From Pseudomonadota bacterium (GTDB taxonomy: Bacteria > Bdellovibrionota_B > Oligoflexia > Oligoflexales > CAIYRB01), in assembly GCA_026390445.1 (NCBI GenBank), contig JAPLFX010000024.1, positions 1-50,264 of the forward strand: a stretch of 50,264 nt of DNA, written 5' to 3'. The stretch's first letter is position 1. Every line of letters begins with the position of its first letter. The position numbers were made by a program, and so were the translations under genes. Positions 25,406 through 35,086 of this stretch are shown in pieces. A model generated the notes under the pieces. The model worked only from the letters and a program-made list of their open reading frames with translations, did not search any database and was not told the origin of the DNA.

Positions 25406-26224
25406 ATGACGTCTCCCTTGCACATTTTGCGGCCGCAGATCAAGCGGCTTCCGATCATCATCAGCTGTCCGCATAGCGGCGTTGACATACCGCCGGACAT
25501 TGCCAAGGACATGCGTCCGGAAGTGGTTGAAGGCCTAGCTGACACAGACTGGTTTGTACACGAGCTCTACAAGTTCGCACCAAAGATGGGCATCACCCTG
25601 GTTCACGCCCACTACAGCCGCTACGTCATCGACCTAAACCGAGATCCCGCAGGTCGCGCACTTTATCATGACCAGAGGCAGGAAACTGCCTTGGTTCCCC
25701 TACAGACGTTTGCCGGCACTCCAATTTACACGGCGGGACCTCCTGATAAAGAAGAGACCAAGCGTCGCTTGGATGTCTACTACGCGCCTTATCACGGGCA
25801 GATCGGCAAATTGATCGGCGAAATGCGCAAAACATCGCCTCACGTTCTGTTTTTCGATGCTCACTCGATCAAGCGATCGGTACCAAGCATCCGCGCTCAA
25901 CCCTTTGCCGACATGATCCTCGGCAACCAAAAGGGTAAGACCGCTGCGCCTGAGCTGAGCTTGGCGGCTCTTACCGCTTTACGCGCCGCCGGTACCTATG
26001 ATGTCGCCGATAACGAGCCTTTTATGGGAGGCTATCTCACCCGCCGTTTTGGCCAGCCTGCGGCGGGCGTCCATGCTCTGCAACTGGAGATGGCGCAAGA
26101 CGTGTACATGGATGAAGCCAGTGTGAGTAGGGCGCCGGATAAAGAGGAAGCAGTGCGATCAGCCTTGACGGCGATGTTTGACAGCCTGATTGGCGCGTTA
26201 AAACGTCTGACGGCAATTTCATGA
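25406..26224 (+). CDS. hutG: N-formylglutamate amidohydrolase
   Basis: The 272-residue protein matches the FGase family (PF05013): IIISCPHSGVDIPPD at the start, DTDWFVHELY, SRYVIDLNRDP, FFDAHSIKR and VHALQLEMAQDVYMDE. It cleaves N-formylglutamate to glutamate and formate, the last step of the five-step histidine route. Its TGA overlaps the ATG of hutF by four bases (ATGA), so the two are translationally coupled. The hutH, hutU, hutI and hutC genes are absent from the window. Confidence 0.93.
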   Translation: MTSPLHILRPQIKRLPIIISCPHSGVDIPPDIAKDMRPEVVEGLADTDWFVHELYKFAPKMGITLVHAHYSRYVIDLNRDPAGRALYHDQRQETALVPLQTFAGTPIYTAGPPDKEETKRRLDVYYAPYHGQIGKLIGEMRKTSPHVLFFDAHSIKRSVPSIRAQPFADMILGNQKGKTAAPELSLAALTALRAAGTYDVADNEPFMGGYLTRRFGQPAAGVHALQLEMAQDVYMDEASVSRAPDKEEAVRSALTAMFDSLIGALKRLTAIS

Positions 26225-27630
26225 GTGCAGAGGTGAGGCAGGTTCGCCATCTGCGCTGTGACGCCCTTCTCCAGCGCAGCGGTTGGATGAGTCCGGCCTA
26301 TGTCGCACTCGACGGGCAAGGGTTGATCATCGACGTCAGTGATGCCGCAGCTCCTGGCATCAGCTCGTGGGAGGATGTGCCAGGATATGTTATCCCAGGT
26401 TTTCAAAATGCCCATTCCCACGCATTTCAATATCTTATGGCCGGACTTGCCGAACACCGCCCGAACAACGCCTCAGGAGATGATTTCTGGGCATGGCGCG
26501 ATGCCATGTACCACTGCGCCCAGCGACTTAGACCTGAGCAGATGCAGGCAGTAGCGACCATGGCATACGCTGAGATGGTCCGGCATGGCTATACGGCAGT
26601 TGCGGAATTCCACTATCTTCACCACGACGAACATGGTGTGCCCTATAGTGACCCAGCGGAGATGAGCCGCCGCTTGATGGCAGCAGCCGAGGCCGCAGGA
26701 ATTCACCTCACTTTGCTGCCGGTGCTGTATCAGAAGGGCGGGTTTACAACGCCACCGTCTCAAAACCAGCGACGCTTTATCCATAACAGTGTCGATGACT
26801 ATTTGAATTTACTCGCGCTGGCTGAGCGTGCTGCGGGTCATGCGCACGATGTTCAGGTCGGACGTGGCATACACTCGCTGCGGGCTGTCGCCGCAGCAGA
26901 AATACTTCAGGTTCTTGGTCAGCCGTTTAACGGGCCAGCCCATATCCATGTCGCGGAGCAGACCCTCGAGGTCGAACAGTGCCTAAAGGTCACGGGGATG
27001 CGGCCGGTTGACTGGTTATTGACACATCTACCGTTAGACCAGCGTTTCAGTTTGATTCATGCCACTCATATGGACTACATGGAGATCAAACGCCTCGTTG
27101 CCAGCAATGCCACTGTAGTCGTCGCTCCGTCCACGGAGGCCAACCTAGGTGATGGCTTGTTCTCGCTGAAGGATTATTGGCAGCTAGGTGGACGAATCGC
27201 CATTGGCAGCGATAGCCAAGTGACCTTAAGTCCGATCGAGGAGTTGCGCTGGCTCGATTACGGTCAAAGGCTGCGGTCCATGAAGCGCCAGGTTTTGACG
27301 GTTCAGCCTGGTGACGAGTATGGCACCGAGTTGTTTACGTCGGCATGGACCAGAGGTCGTCTGGCCATGGGGCAAAGTGCCGATGATTTTTTCAGCGTCG
27401 GTACGACCTTTGATGCCGTGGTCATCGACCCTGAGCACCCCGTGATCTACGGGAAATCAGCCAACAGTCGATTGTCGGCGTTGATCTACTCAGGTAACAG
27501 CGATTGCCTGCTTGGCACGATAAGGCGCGGCCATTGGCTGGCAAGACATGGGCTCCATTTGGGGCAATCCGCCATACGCCGCGAATACCAGCTAGCCGTT
27601 GATGCCATTAGGTCGCAAGGCCAATCCTAG
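26221..27630 (+). CDS. hutF: formimidoylglutamate deiminase
   Basis: HutF converts N-formimidoyl-glutamate to N-formyl-glutamate and ammonia. The 469-residue protein is an amidohydrolase with IPGFQNAHSHAFQ (metal-binding HxH), HIHVAEQ (His ligand and Glu), LIHATHMD and GSDSQVTLSPIEELRWLDYGQRL (catalytic Asp and substrate-binding region), all HutF features. It forms a coupled pair with hutG. The pair implies the formylglutamate branch of histidine breakdown; the upstream pathway genes must be elsewhere. Confidence 0.95.
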   Translation: MSAEVRQVRHLRCDALLQRSGWMSPAYVALDGQGLIIDVSDAAAPGISSWEDVPGYVIPGFQNAHSHAFQYLMAGLAEHRPNNASGDDFWAWRDAMYHCAQRLRPEQMQAVATMAYAEMVRHGYTAVAEFHYLHHDEHGVPYSDPAEMSRRLMAAAEAAGIHLTLLPVLYQKGGFTTPPSQNQRRFIHNSVDDYLNLLALAERAAGHAHDVQVGRGIHSLRAVAAAEILQVLGQPFNGPAHIHVAEQTLEVEQCLKVTGMRPVDWLLTHLPLDQRFSLIHATHMDYMEIKRLVASNATVVVAPSTEANLGDGLFSLKDYWQLGGRIAIGSDSQVTLSPIEELRWLDYGQRLRSMKRQVLTVQPGDEYGTELFTSAWTRGRLAMGQSADDFFSVGTTFDAVVIDPEHPVIYGKSANSRLSALIYSGNSDCLLGTIRRGHWLARHGLHLGQSAIRREYQLAVDAIRSQGQS

Positions 27631-27658
27631 TTGGCTCCTCAAACGATGAACGACCACC

Positions 27659-27967
27659 TTAGTGAATCAACGCCTTTACCGCGGATTTAGAATCGCGAAG
27701 CTCGCTGCGAAACTTTGACCGCAGCTTTACCATTTGCGACATCGATTGAGAATTGCGCCCTTGCAAAAAGAAGCCAGAGGGGGCCTGCATCTTGCCGTCG
27801 ATGTTGGCGGCGGAAAAATCGATATTGGTTGAATCTTTGCCGACAAAGGTCGTGGTGTTCGACACATCTTTTGCAGGCGCCGGATGCGCGGGATCGGCTA
27901 GGGCCGGGGCGCTGGAAAAACCGGTGAACCCTAAGGCTAATAGGCAAAAAAGGCGCGCAATAGTCAT
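27659..27967 (-). CDS. small exported protein of the barrel/TPR operon
   Basis: The 102-residue product has a signal peptide (MTIARLFCLLALGFTGFSSAPALA, cleavage about residue 24). The mature part is polar, with DFSAANIDGKMQAPSGFFLQGR and a basic, helical C-terminus LRSKFRSELRDSKSAVKALIH. I recognise no domain. GGGAGGG lies six bases before the ATG. It is the last gene of the five-gene operon, 32 bases after the TPR lipoprotein, so probably works in the same envelope assembly. Segment content resembles small proteins seen after gliding-type TPR genes, but I cannot name it. Confidence 0.65.
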   Translation of the reverse strand: MTIARLFCLLALGFTGFSSAPALADPAHPAPAKDVSNTTTFVGKDSTNIDFSAANIDGKMQAPSGFFLQGRNSQSMSQMVKLRSKFRSELRDSKSAVKALIH

Positions 27968-27999
27968 TGGAATCCCTCCCTAAACTGAGGCATCGCGGT

Positions 28000-29199
28000 T
28001 TATTTTAAGGCCTTTTCGAGGTCGCCAATTTCGTCGGATGAGGCCGGCTCTGCAGCATTGTCAGGAATCACTAGCTCCTTCTCAGCTGGCCGTTCTTGAG
28101 TAGCAGCAGCGACCGGCTTGGACTTGGCCTTTGGTGCTGCCTTTGCAGCCTGGACCGGCCCTGCATTCTTCTTCTTCACAGCGCCTTGAGGCTCAGTAGC
28201 AGTTGCAACCTTTTTTGGAGCTTCGTCGCCGTCGCTACTCTCGGCTGCAACCATACTTTGCAGGTCTTCATCTGAAACCTTTTCCCCCTTAGCGGCCTGT
28301 TGACGTTGGATCGACCCGATCAGAGCAAACACTTGATCATTGTCGCTTGCCTTGCTGTGGGTATTCTTGACATAGAGCTTTAAATGATCCAGCGCATCGT
28401 CCAACTTGCCAATATTACGTTCGACGACGGCCAGGTTATAAAGCACCAAAGGATTGCCTTCATCAGCCTTTAGCGTCTCGTTGAGCATGCTCAAGGCTTC
28501 TTCATTCTGACCCCGGCTCGATTTTATAATCGCTAGATGAACCTTGGCATCCGAGTGATTCGGTACACTTTTTAACACTCTTTCAAATTCAACGGAGGCC
28601 TGATCGAGCTGGCGGAACTTGAGCAAGAGAACCCCAAGGTTCATGCGTACGGCTAGGTCATCCGAATTAACCTTGAGTGCCTGTTTGAACAGGGCCATCG
28701 CCGCTGAATTGTTATTGCTATGCAGCTCGATCATAGCGCGCATGTTGAGGATGCTGCTATCCTTGTTCGCTGCAGCTCCGATTGAGTTAATGAAGATGGA
28801 TGCCATATCATAGTTGCCTCGACGCATGGCGATTTCGGCTAGGATCTTACGAGCCTCTTTGTTGCTCTGGTCCTTGCGTAAGATGGTGTGGCAATTCTTT
28901 TCTGCTGCGTCAAGTTGCTTAAGCGACACCTCGACCTCGGCTAAAGAGATCAGCGATGGGATATCATCGCGCTTGTCGTGCAGCTCTTGCTTCAGAGTGG
29001 ACTCGATTTTTGTGGCTTGTTCCTGCTTTTGTGCGCCGCTTAAAGTCGTCCGCTGATCACCTGAAGAGTAGAGAGAGAGTTGGCCCCGGTTTTGGTCGAC
29101 ATTGACCACGCTAGGTGACGTGGTTTTGCAGCCGACTAAACTACTGACGAACGCCAATAAGCCCAGTTGAACCAAGTGATGTTTTATTTCTCTAGACAT
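28000..29199 (-). CDS. TPR lipoprotein, Glt/Agl-like
   Basis: The 399-residue protein has a lipoprotein signal ending LVGC (Cys about residue 24). Roughly seven TPR units follow (about 55-285), for example PSLISLAEVEVSLKQLDAAEK and NPLVLYNLAVVERNIGKLDDALDHL. The C-terminal 100 residues are Lys/Ala/Glu-rich and low in complexity. TPR lipoproteins serve as scaffolds in outer-membrane assemblies; myxobacterial gliding proteins such as AglT/GltE are a plausible comparison (inference). AAGGAG is eight bases before the ATG. It follows the large TPR gene by 28 bases in the same operon. Confidence 0.85.
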   Translation of the reverse strand: MSREIKHHLVQLGLLAFVSSLVGCKTTSPSVVNVDQNRGQLSLYSSGDQRTTLSGAQKQEQATKIESTLKQELHDKRDDIPSLISLAEVEVSLKQLDAAEKNCHTILRKDQSNKEARKILAEIAMRRGNYDMASIFINSIGAAANKDSSILNMRAMIELHSNNNSAAMALFKQALKVNSDDLAVRMNLGVLLLKFRQLDQASVEFERVLKSVPNHSDAKVHLAIIKSSRGQNEEALSMLNETLKADEGNPLVLYNLAVVERNIGKLDDALDHLKLYVKNTHSKASDNDQVFALIGSIQRQQAAKGEKVSDEDLQSMVAAESSDGDEAPKKVATATEPQGAVKKKNAGPVQAAKAAPKAKSKPVAAATQERPAEKELVIPDNAAEPASSDEIGDLEKALK

Positions 29200-29227
29200 A
29201 TTCTCACTCCTTGCAAATTGATGACGT

Positions 29228-32200
29228 TCAGGGCGTAACCAAGGCCGCTACGGGCTTGCTGAGTTTGACTTCATGAGCCATATAGCTCGGCTCGGCAGAT
29301 AGCTCGTCGACGTCTGGATGCTTGTCTGGAGCTAGTTCAACCATCTTTTGATAGGTGCGCCGAGTCCATACGGTAAATGTTTCTACTTCACGTGAACGCT
29401 TGTAAGCGGTTTCGAAGAATTTGTACGCCTCCTCTTTGAGTGGAAAGGCGACCTTTTCCAATTCGGTCTTAATCTTGTCGATGTCCACCTGAGAGGCCCC
29501 AGGAGGTGCAGGAGCCTTAAACAATGCGGATGCAAAGTTTTCATGAGCCTCACCAAGGCGGTACAGAGACGCGACGCTAAATTCGGCGCTACCAAGGTCG
29601 ATAATCTGCTCGTAGTTTGCTGCAAGCTTTACCAACTTTGCCTGCTTGTCTCCAACCTGCTTCTCAATCTTGCTGCCATCATTAAGCGGAGCAGCAGCAA
29701 ACTCAGAGTAGAGGGGCTCATTCAACTTAAAGACGGTTCCAGCGACGGTTGCCCGCGCGTCAAAGGCGGCTGGCGATCCCTTAGCAATCAGTGCCTTTTT
29801 GACCCTGTCCAAATCTTTGAGACCAGTCGTACGGTCAGTGTTGGTGATTTCAATGCTGGCAGCCTTCGCTGCAGCATACAAGGCTCGTTCTTGATCGCTA
29901 GAATAACGTGAAGCGAACAGTTTGTAGTGCAGGACGGCCTCGGTAAAGTGACCTGATTTCTCTAGCAAACTTGCCAGCTCAAGGGTGGCGTCCGGAGCTG
30001 CTGGTTGATCCGCGTAGCGCTGGGAAAACAGCGTTAACATAGAGATCGACTGATCGATGTTCTTCACACCCTTGTAGAGGACGGCGGCATTGTAAAGAGC
30101 ATTGGGAGCACGCTTATCCTGGGGAAATCCAGTTGCCAAGCGCTGGTAAAATCCAGCCGCTTCAGCGAATTTACCCAGGGTTTCATGAGTGCTGCCGATA
30201 CTCGCGAGCACGTCAGGAACGAGAGGAGATTTCGGATATTTCTCGAGCAAAAGTTTACCTGATGTGATCGCTGTTTCAATGCGGCCGACCTTGTAGTAGT
30301 TGTTCATTGCATTAAATACTGCGCGGTCAGCATTGGGATCGGCCGGGAATTGCTTTTGGAACTCGAGGAATCCTGACGCTGCGAAGTCGAACTTACCCGC
30401 CTTCTCTGCAGCCAATGCGCGCTTGAACATGCCGCTGCGCAGCAAATCGGTCACATACTTGCGCAGATCAGCATCCATCAGCTTGTCCTGCTTTGAAAAA
30501 GCCTGGCCCCAGCTGATGACTTTGTTCCAGTCCTCTTTATCTGCATAGTAGCCAAGTATGACTTTTGCCGATGCTTTGGCTTGCTTACTCTCGGGGATCA
30601 CCTTGGTGATCTTGTCGAAGCGAGCGATTGCGTCGGGATAGTGACCATATTCAAAAAGTGTCTGCGCTGCGGTAAAGCGCATTGGATCACCGTCTTTCTC
30701 CTTGGGTAATAAGGTAACGTATTGATCCATTGTTTCTACTAGCTTAACTTTGACCCGAGGAATTTCTAGTGGGTGGGCCACCTGCCCAGGGGGCGGTAGC
30801 TGTGGCCATTTGGAGTCTTGGACCAGCTGGTTGATGGCTGCCACAGCATTTAGCGCCGCCGGCTTCATGTATTTGCCGTTTGGCTGTGATTTCGCAACGA
30901 TAAAGTAGTGCCCAGAGGCCGTCTCATATTGTTTGAAGTCGAACAGGATCTCAGCAAGGTAGTAACGGATATCGTACGCATTGACGCTGCTTGGAAAAGA
31001 GGCGAGGTAGAGCGTGTAAATCTCGGTAGCCTGCTTTAGGTATACTTCGCTCTTCGCCTTTTGACCGCGCTGATGATAAATCGCCCCGTAGCGGTGCGTC
31101 GACAATTCGCAGAGGTGAATGGCCTCAGCGCTAGCATCTTTGTCCTGCACATTGGCTGTCGCCCATGCTGTCTTCCCGAGATAAAGTGCGTGCATCCGCT
31201 TCAATTCTGCAACAACGGCAACTGGGTTGTTGGTCAAGTCATAGAGATCTAAAAGCTTGGCATGAATCACTGGATTGTTTGGACGTGACGGGGAATCTTT
31301 TAGAAGGCGCTGAAACACAGCGATGGCCTGTGGATTCTTGCCTTGATCGACGTAGATATTGCCGAGTCGCTCCAGCATTTTGTAAAACGACGACTCTTCA
31401 CCGATGGTCTTAAAGTACTTCCAAGCGGAGGCCACGTCTTCAGCATCAGCCCAGACCATGACGAGGTCATTAATGGCTTCTTCACGTAGGTTCATGTTGT
31501 TCTTGGTCGAACCGTCGTCCGCTGATTTTTCAGAAAGCTTAACCACTAACTTGAAGGCTGCTGTCGCCTTTTTGTACGAGTCCAGGGTTTCCTTTTCATT
31601 GTGGGCTGGCGCATTGTAGTAGGCCCAACCCAGCTTATACACTGCATATGGATAGGCTTTGTTGTCTTTGAATTCCATCACCTTTTTGTAGTAGGTGATG
31701 GCGTTAGGAATATCATGCTTATCAAAATAGTATTCGCCTAGTGACAGGTAGGCATCGGGGATGAGTGGCGACTTTGGAAATGAATTAATCATCTGCTTAT
31801 AATAATCGACGGAAGTATCCTTGCCCATACGAGCAAGTACCCGAGCAAGCGAATACAAGGCTGCATCGGTGCGAGGATGGCGAGGGAATTCGTTTACTAA
31901 CTTGCGAAATGAATTCGCTGCCAGGACCATTTCTGCTTCAGACGCTGCATTGTTTAGCTTTGGCTCAGCACCCTTCTTGTCCTTGCGCCATCCGTCCCAT
32001 GCCTTTTCGTAACTGATCATTTCTCCGTCGCGAAGAAAATCATGGCGTTCGACGTGAAGCTCGCCGACACGAAGCAGTAGCTCAAACCGCCGCACACTTT
32101 TTTTCTTTGTGGTTAGAAGCTCTTCAATAGAGGCGATGGTCTTCAGCCGTAAGGCGTCGGCCTTTTTTAAGTCAGCAGGGGGGATGTCGTGGCGATTTTC

Positions 32201-32377
32201 TGCGAAGTAGTTTGCATTGTCCTCGAGATTAGGCGCGAGGTCTTTTGATGATTGTTTACCACTGGAGTGTTGCGTGGTGCGCGCTTGTGCCGTTCGTGAG
32301 CCTAGGCCAAGCACGATCGTCGTGGCTAATCCAATCACGACAAAGACTCTAACCTGATACTTGATTCCTCTAAGCAT
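29228..32377 (-). CDS. large exported TPR protein (1049 aa)
   Basis: A signal peptide (MLRGIKYQVRVFVVIGLATTIVLGLGSRTAQA) precedes a chain of about 1,000 residues built almost entirely of TPR/Sel1-like helix pairs, such as TDAALYSLARVLARMGKD, PDAYLSLGEYYFDKHDIPNAITYYKK and PNALYNAAVLYKGVKNIDQSISM. It should be a long periplasmic superhelical scaffold. I prefer M at 32377, with GGGAG six bases upstream; an ATG at 32392 overlaps the previous stop (ATGA). This is reminiscent of the very large TPR proteins of the myxobacterial gliding complex (AgmK-like), but repeats alone cannot prove it. It is the third gene of the operon. Confidence 0.85.
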   Translation of the reverse strand: MLRGIKYQVRVFVVIGLATTIVLGLGSRTAQARTTQHSSGKQSSKDLAPNLEDNANYFAENRHDIPPADLKKADALRLKTIASIEELLTTKKKSVRRFELLLRVGELHVERHDFLRDGEMISYEKAWDGWRKDKKGAEPKLNNAASEAEMVLAANSFRKLVNEFPRHPRTDAALYSLARVLARMGKDTSVDYYKQMINSFPKSPLIPDAYLSLGEYYFDKHDIPNAITYYKKVMEFKDNKAYPYAVYKLGWAYYNAPAHNEKETLDSYKKATAAFKLVVKLSEKSADDGSTKNNMNLREEAINDLVMVWADAEDVASAWKYFKTIGEESSFYKMLERLGNIYVDQGKNPQAIAVFQRLLKDSPSRPNNPVIHAKLLDLYDLTNNPVAVVAELKRMHALYLGKTAWATANVQDKDASAEAIHLCELSTHRYGAIYHQRGQKAKSEVYLKQATEIYTLYLASFPSSVNAYDIRYYLAEILFDFKQYETASGHYFIVAKSQPNGKYMKPAALNAVAAINQLVQDSKWPQLPPPGQVAHPLEIPRVKVKLVETMDQYVTLLPKEKDGDPMRFTAAQTLFEYGHYPDAIARFDKITKVIPESKQAKASAKVILGYYADKEDWNKVISWGQAFSKQDKLMDADLRKYVTDLLRSGMFKRALAAEKAGKFDFAASGFLEFQKQFPADPNADRAVFNAMNNYYKVGRIETAITSGKLLLEKYPKSPLVPDVLASIGSTHETLGKFAEAAGFYQRLATGFPQDKRAPNALYNAAVLYKGVKNIDQSISMLTLFSQRYADQPAAPDATLELASLLEKSGHFTEAVLHYKLFASRYSSDQERALYAAAKAASIEITNTDRTTGLKDLDRVKKALIAKGSPAAFDARATVAGTVFKLNEPLYSEFAAAPLNDGSKIEKQVGDKQAKLVKLAANYEQIIDLGSAEFSVASLYRLGEAHENFASALFKAPAPPGASQVDIDKIKTELEKVAFPLKEEAYKFFETAYKRSREVETFTVWTRRTYQKMVELAPDKHPDVDELSAEPSYMAHEVKLSKPVAALVTP

Positions 32378-32388
32378 ATGATACTCCC

Positions 32389-34029
32389 TCATTTAGTCGC
32401 TTTGCTTTGGACCGCGCACATGGATTCAACGGGTTCGATGTAATAGCCCAGTTCATCCCACCAGTACTCACCGTTACGAGCGTCTTTCCAAGACTGCGTT
32501 TGTTTATCCCAACTGTTCACCTGCATCCTCTTACTGACGTGGGTGATCTTTGACGATGCATGCAATTCTTTGCCAAGTAGCTGATCTTTTTCACTCATCA
32601 GTAACTCAACGTAGAGAAATTCGGCCTGAGCAAATAGGCGATCATAATCCCTTTTCATTTCCTGCAACTCGCCCAGGAAATGCTTGCCGACGTCTTTGCG
32701 CAAAGCTTGAGCCCAGCGGTCCATATAGTCCATAGACTGGTTTGACCGAGTCTTATTGCCAAATATTCCCTTGGCTTCAAGGCGGCTTTTTTCTTCGAGA
32801 ATCGACGCATACTGATCCCGAATCAGCAGCATGCTGTCCTTTTCAGCGGCTGTTTTTAGGATCGACCGAGAGATACCTAAAGACTGTTCGGAGACCCCAC
32901 TCACCAAATTTTCGAACAAGCTGTAAGCAGTTTCAGGATCCAAATGCTTTCTATCGAGATATTCGGTGAGCTTCTCAACGTCAGGTTGATAGCGCTCCAT
33001 AAAATCAGCAAGGGCATTGCGACTGGCATCATATCGACACAGCCAGTAGTGGACCATGGCGCGCAGGAGGGGGGCTTCGGGATTAAACACCTCTTTATAA
33101 AACGGACTTTCTACCGCGTAGAGGCCGCCAAGGGCATGCATGGGGTAGCCGGCCATGAAAAAGGACCAGCTTTGCTCGTAGAGAGCATCGTAAAAATTCT
33201 GTCCGTCTCGACTTACCATACGGTACATCTTGGTCGATTCGCCGAAGCGCTGCCTCTCATAGTAGAGGCGACCAAGTGCCAAATAAGCATAGTCCGCCAT
33301 GTCGCGACGCTGTTTTTCATTGAGTGGCGACATTTTCTGTGCTCCGGGGAACAGGATGGCCTTTAATGCATCCTCCGCCGCCGCCGGCTTTTCTGACTCG
33401 ATGTACAGCATCGCCTGCTGATACTTCGCCGGAAAGAAGTACCTGCCTTCGATATTTAGTTGCCCGTATAACTGCAACGCCTTTTCTGTTTGCCCGTTAT
33501 GTGCCGCAGCATTGCCGGCAAAGTAGTTCCAATCACTGCCAAATATCGGGATCTTTCGTCCCTGAAGATCGATGCTGCCTGCAACGATCTCCAAGACATT
33601 TTGAATCGGACGCTTTTCCGAGACCCGGTGCAGGATCGACCAAGCTGGTTCGAGTTCTGAGGTCAGCGGGTCTGGTGCCAGTTTGATAGCCTGCGAGGCA
33701 TAGATCGAAGCTAGAATGGGATAGCCTGCCTCGGTCAGTAGAGAAGCCTGGGATGACAATAGGGAGACGCGATCATTCATCGCCATTTTTGCACTGTACT
33801 CGTGGAGATCGGTCAGCTTCGTCCAAGTTGTGGAGCGATTGGTTTCCCCGCCCAGGTACGCCCGTTTAACCGCCATCAATTGTTTGTGTAGTGCAGCGGG
33901 ACTGGAGGGGTCGACAACTTGAGGCTTGGCTTTGGATTTGGCGGCCTTTTTCGCAAAGGCCATTGAACTCATCCCAACACTTGCCAGGGTAGCGGTGAGT
34001 AGCAGCGATGTGGTTAACCTAAGCCGCAT
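32389..34029 (-). CDS. exported helical-repeat protein, Glt-like
   Basis: The 546-residue protein starts with a signal peptide (RLRLTTSLLLTATLASVGMSSMAFA). The middle holds degenerate TPR-like helix pairs (for instance YLALGRLYYERQRFGESTKMY and KALQLYGQLNIEG). The C-terminal third is long, helical and probably coiled-coil, ending ARNGEYWWDELGYYI with a Trp/Tyr-rich patch. ATG 34029 follows CGGAG; an upstream TTG overlaps the barrel gene's stop. It sits between the barrel and the 1049-residue TPR gene, with overlapping ends, which argues for stoichiometric co-production. Confidence 0.8.
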   Translation of the reverse strand: MRLRLTTSLLLTATLASVGMSSMAFAKKAAKSKAKPQVVDPSSPAALHKQLMAVKRAYLGGETNRSTTWTKLTDLHEYSAKMAMNDRVSLLSSQASLLTEAGYPILASIYASQAIKLAPDPLTSELEPAWSILHRVSEKRPIQNVLEIVAGSIDLQGRKIPIFGSDWNYFAGNAAAHNGQTEKALQLYGQLNIEGRYFFPAKYQQAMLYIESEKPAAAEDALKAILFPGAQKMSPLNEKQRRDMADYAYLALGRLYYERQRFGESTKMYRMVSRDGQNFYDALYEQSWSFFMAGYPMHALGGLYAVESPFYKEVFNPEAPLLRAMVHYWLCRYDASRNALADFMERYQPDVEKLTEYLDRKHLDPETAYSLFENLVSGVSEQSLGISRSILKTAAEKDSMLLIRDQYASILEEKSRLEAKGIFGNKTRSNQSMDYMDRWAQALRKDVGKHFLGELQEMKRDYDRLFAQAEFLYVELLMSEKDQLLGKELHASSKITHVSKRMQVNSWDKQTQSWKDARNGEYWWDELGYYIEPVESMCAVQSKATK

Positions 34030-34040
34030 AAAACTCCGTT

Positions 34041-34736
34041 TCAATTGAAGAAGTATCCAACTCCAAAGTCGATACTCTTCGCATTGCGCCGCGACGTCGC
34101 GCCGGCCCTAGTCTCATTGAAGATGCGATCCTTGAAATCAACTCTTACCGACCAAGCCTTGCCGATGTAAAAGCGTTCACCAGCGCCAAGCGAGACAGCG
34201 GTTTTGGCGCCTTGGTCGGTGTCAAGCATGGCAATCCCGCCGGTCGCGTAGATGTCCGTGTAGATGATCGCAAGGTTGAGGACGTTAAGTTTACCGTAAA
34301 ATGGGGCGACGATGGCATTGACATCGATCACCTGGTGAATGGCATTGACCTCTGGATCTGGCGTGACGATAACCGTGTTATCGATCGGTCCGTTTGGGTT
34401 GTACGGACGGAAGCGAAGTTTGTTTAGAGCCTTGCGATCTGTTGAGCTGGTGACAGTAGTCCGCTGGGACTGTACTTCCGCACCAAGCCACTCATTGAAA
34501 AATAGCCCCAACCTAAGTCCCGTGATGCGGGTGCTAATATAGGCTTCGTCGAGCATGGTGCCTGCGATCAAGCCAAGTTCGGGCCGCCAGGACTTGAGAA
34601 AGTAGCGGTTCTGCAGCACGTCGACCGGCTCTTTGCTCGATTTTCCGCGAATTTCTCCCGGATCGAGATCGAGACTATAAGCGGCGCTTGCCCAGAGTAG
34701 GGCTGCAGATCCGGCTAATAGACGAAGAAGGTGCAT
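34041..34736 (-). CDS. outer-membrane beta-barrel protein, OMP_myx_plus-like
   Basis: The 231-residue protein has a signal peptide (MHLLRLLAGSAALLWASAAYS) and then alternating strands ending in Phe-Asn. The segments VLQNRYFLKSWRPELG, FYGKLNVLNLAIIYTDIYATGG and GAGERFYIGKAWSVRVDFKD match the pattern I associate with TIGR04565 (OMP_myx_plus), a barrel family of myxobacteria and relatives that occurs with TPR partners. It should be an eight-stranded or similar outer-membrane barrel. I chose ATG 34736 after AGAGGA; an ATG 24 bases upstream would extend the signal. It is first in the operon. Confidence 0.85.
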   Translation of the reverse strand: MHLLRLLAGSAALLWASAAYSLDLDPGEIRGKSSKEPVDVLQNRYFLKSWRPELGLIAGTMLDEAYISTRITGLRLGLFFNEWLGAEVQSQRTTVTSSTDRKALNKLRFRPYNPNGPIDNTVIVTPDPEVNAIHQVIDVNAIVAPFYGKLNVLNLAIIYTDIYATGGIAMLDTDQGAKTAVSLGAGERFYIGKAWSVRVDFKDRIFNETRAGATSRRNAKSIDFGVGYFFN

Positions 34737-35086
34737 AGCGTTTGGTCCTCTATAGATCATGCCACCGGTGTGGCGAGACGCCCGGCCGATAATTTGCCGA
34801 CATATATATCTTCGGCCGCGACCGAAAAAAGTTTAGCTAGCGCAAAAAAATCCCCACGTCAGTTTTGATATTCCGAAATAATAACATAAAGTCGGCCAGT
34901 TAAGGGGCGCCATTAAAAATGACCAGATGAGCTTACGGCCATCCTTAGGCGCGGAGTTCCGTAGCATCGCGGCGAGCTTGCGACTTCGCATCAGCTACGT
35001 TGTTGGCCTGAGCATGGACTAAGGCTTCAATGTATCGACCATTTCCGCTATGATTGATGGCAAACCAAAGTGGGTGAGGTTCTAAG
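34737..35086. other. divergent intergenic region, barrel operon / rodA
   Basis: About 350 bases with two AT-rich patches. TATATAT at 34802-34808 could be the -10 of the minus-strand operon. An A/T-rich patch near 34866-34892 precedes rodA. A short minus-strand frame (34945-35202) overlaps the rodA start and has no ribosome site; it is not called. Confidence 0.5.
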
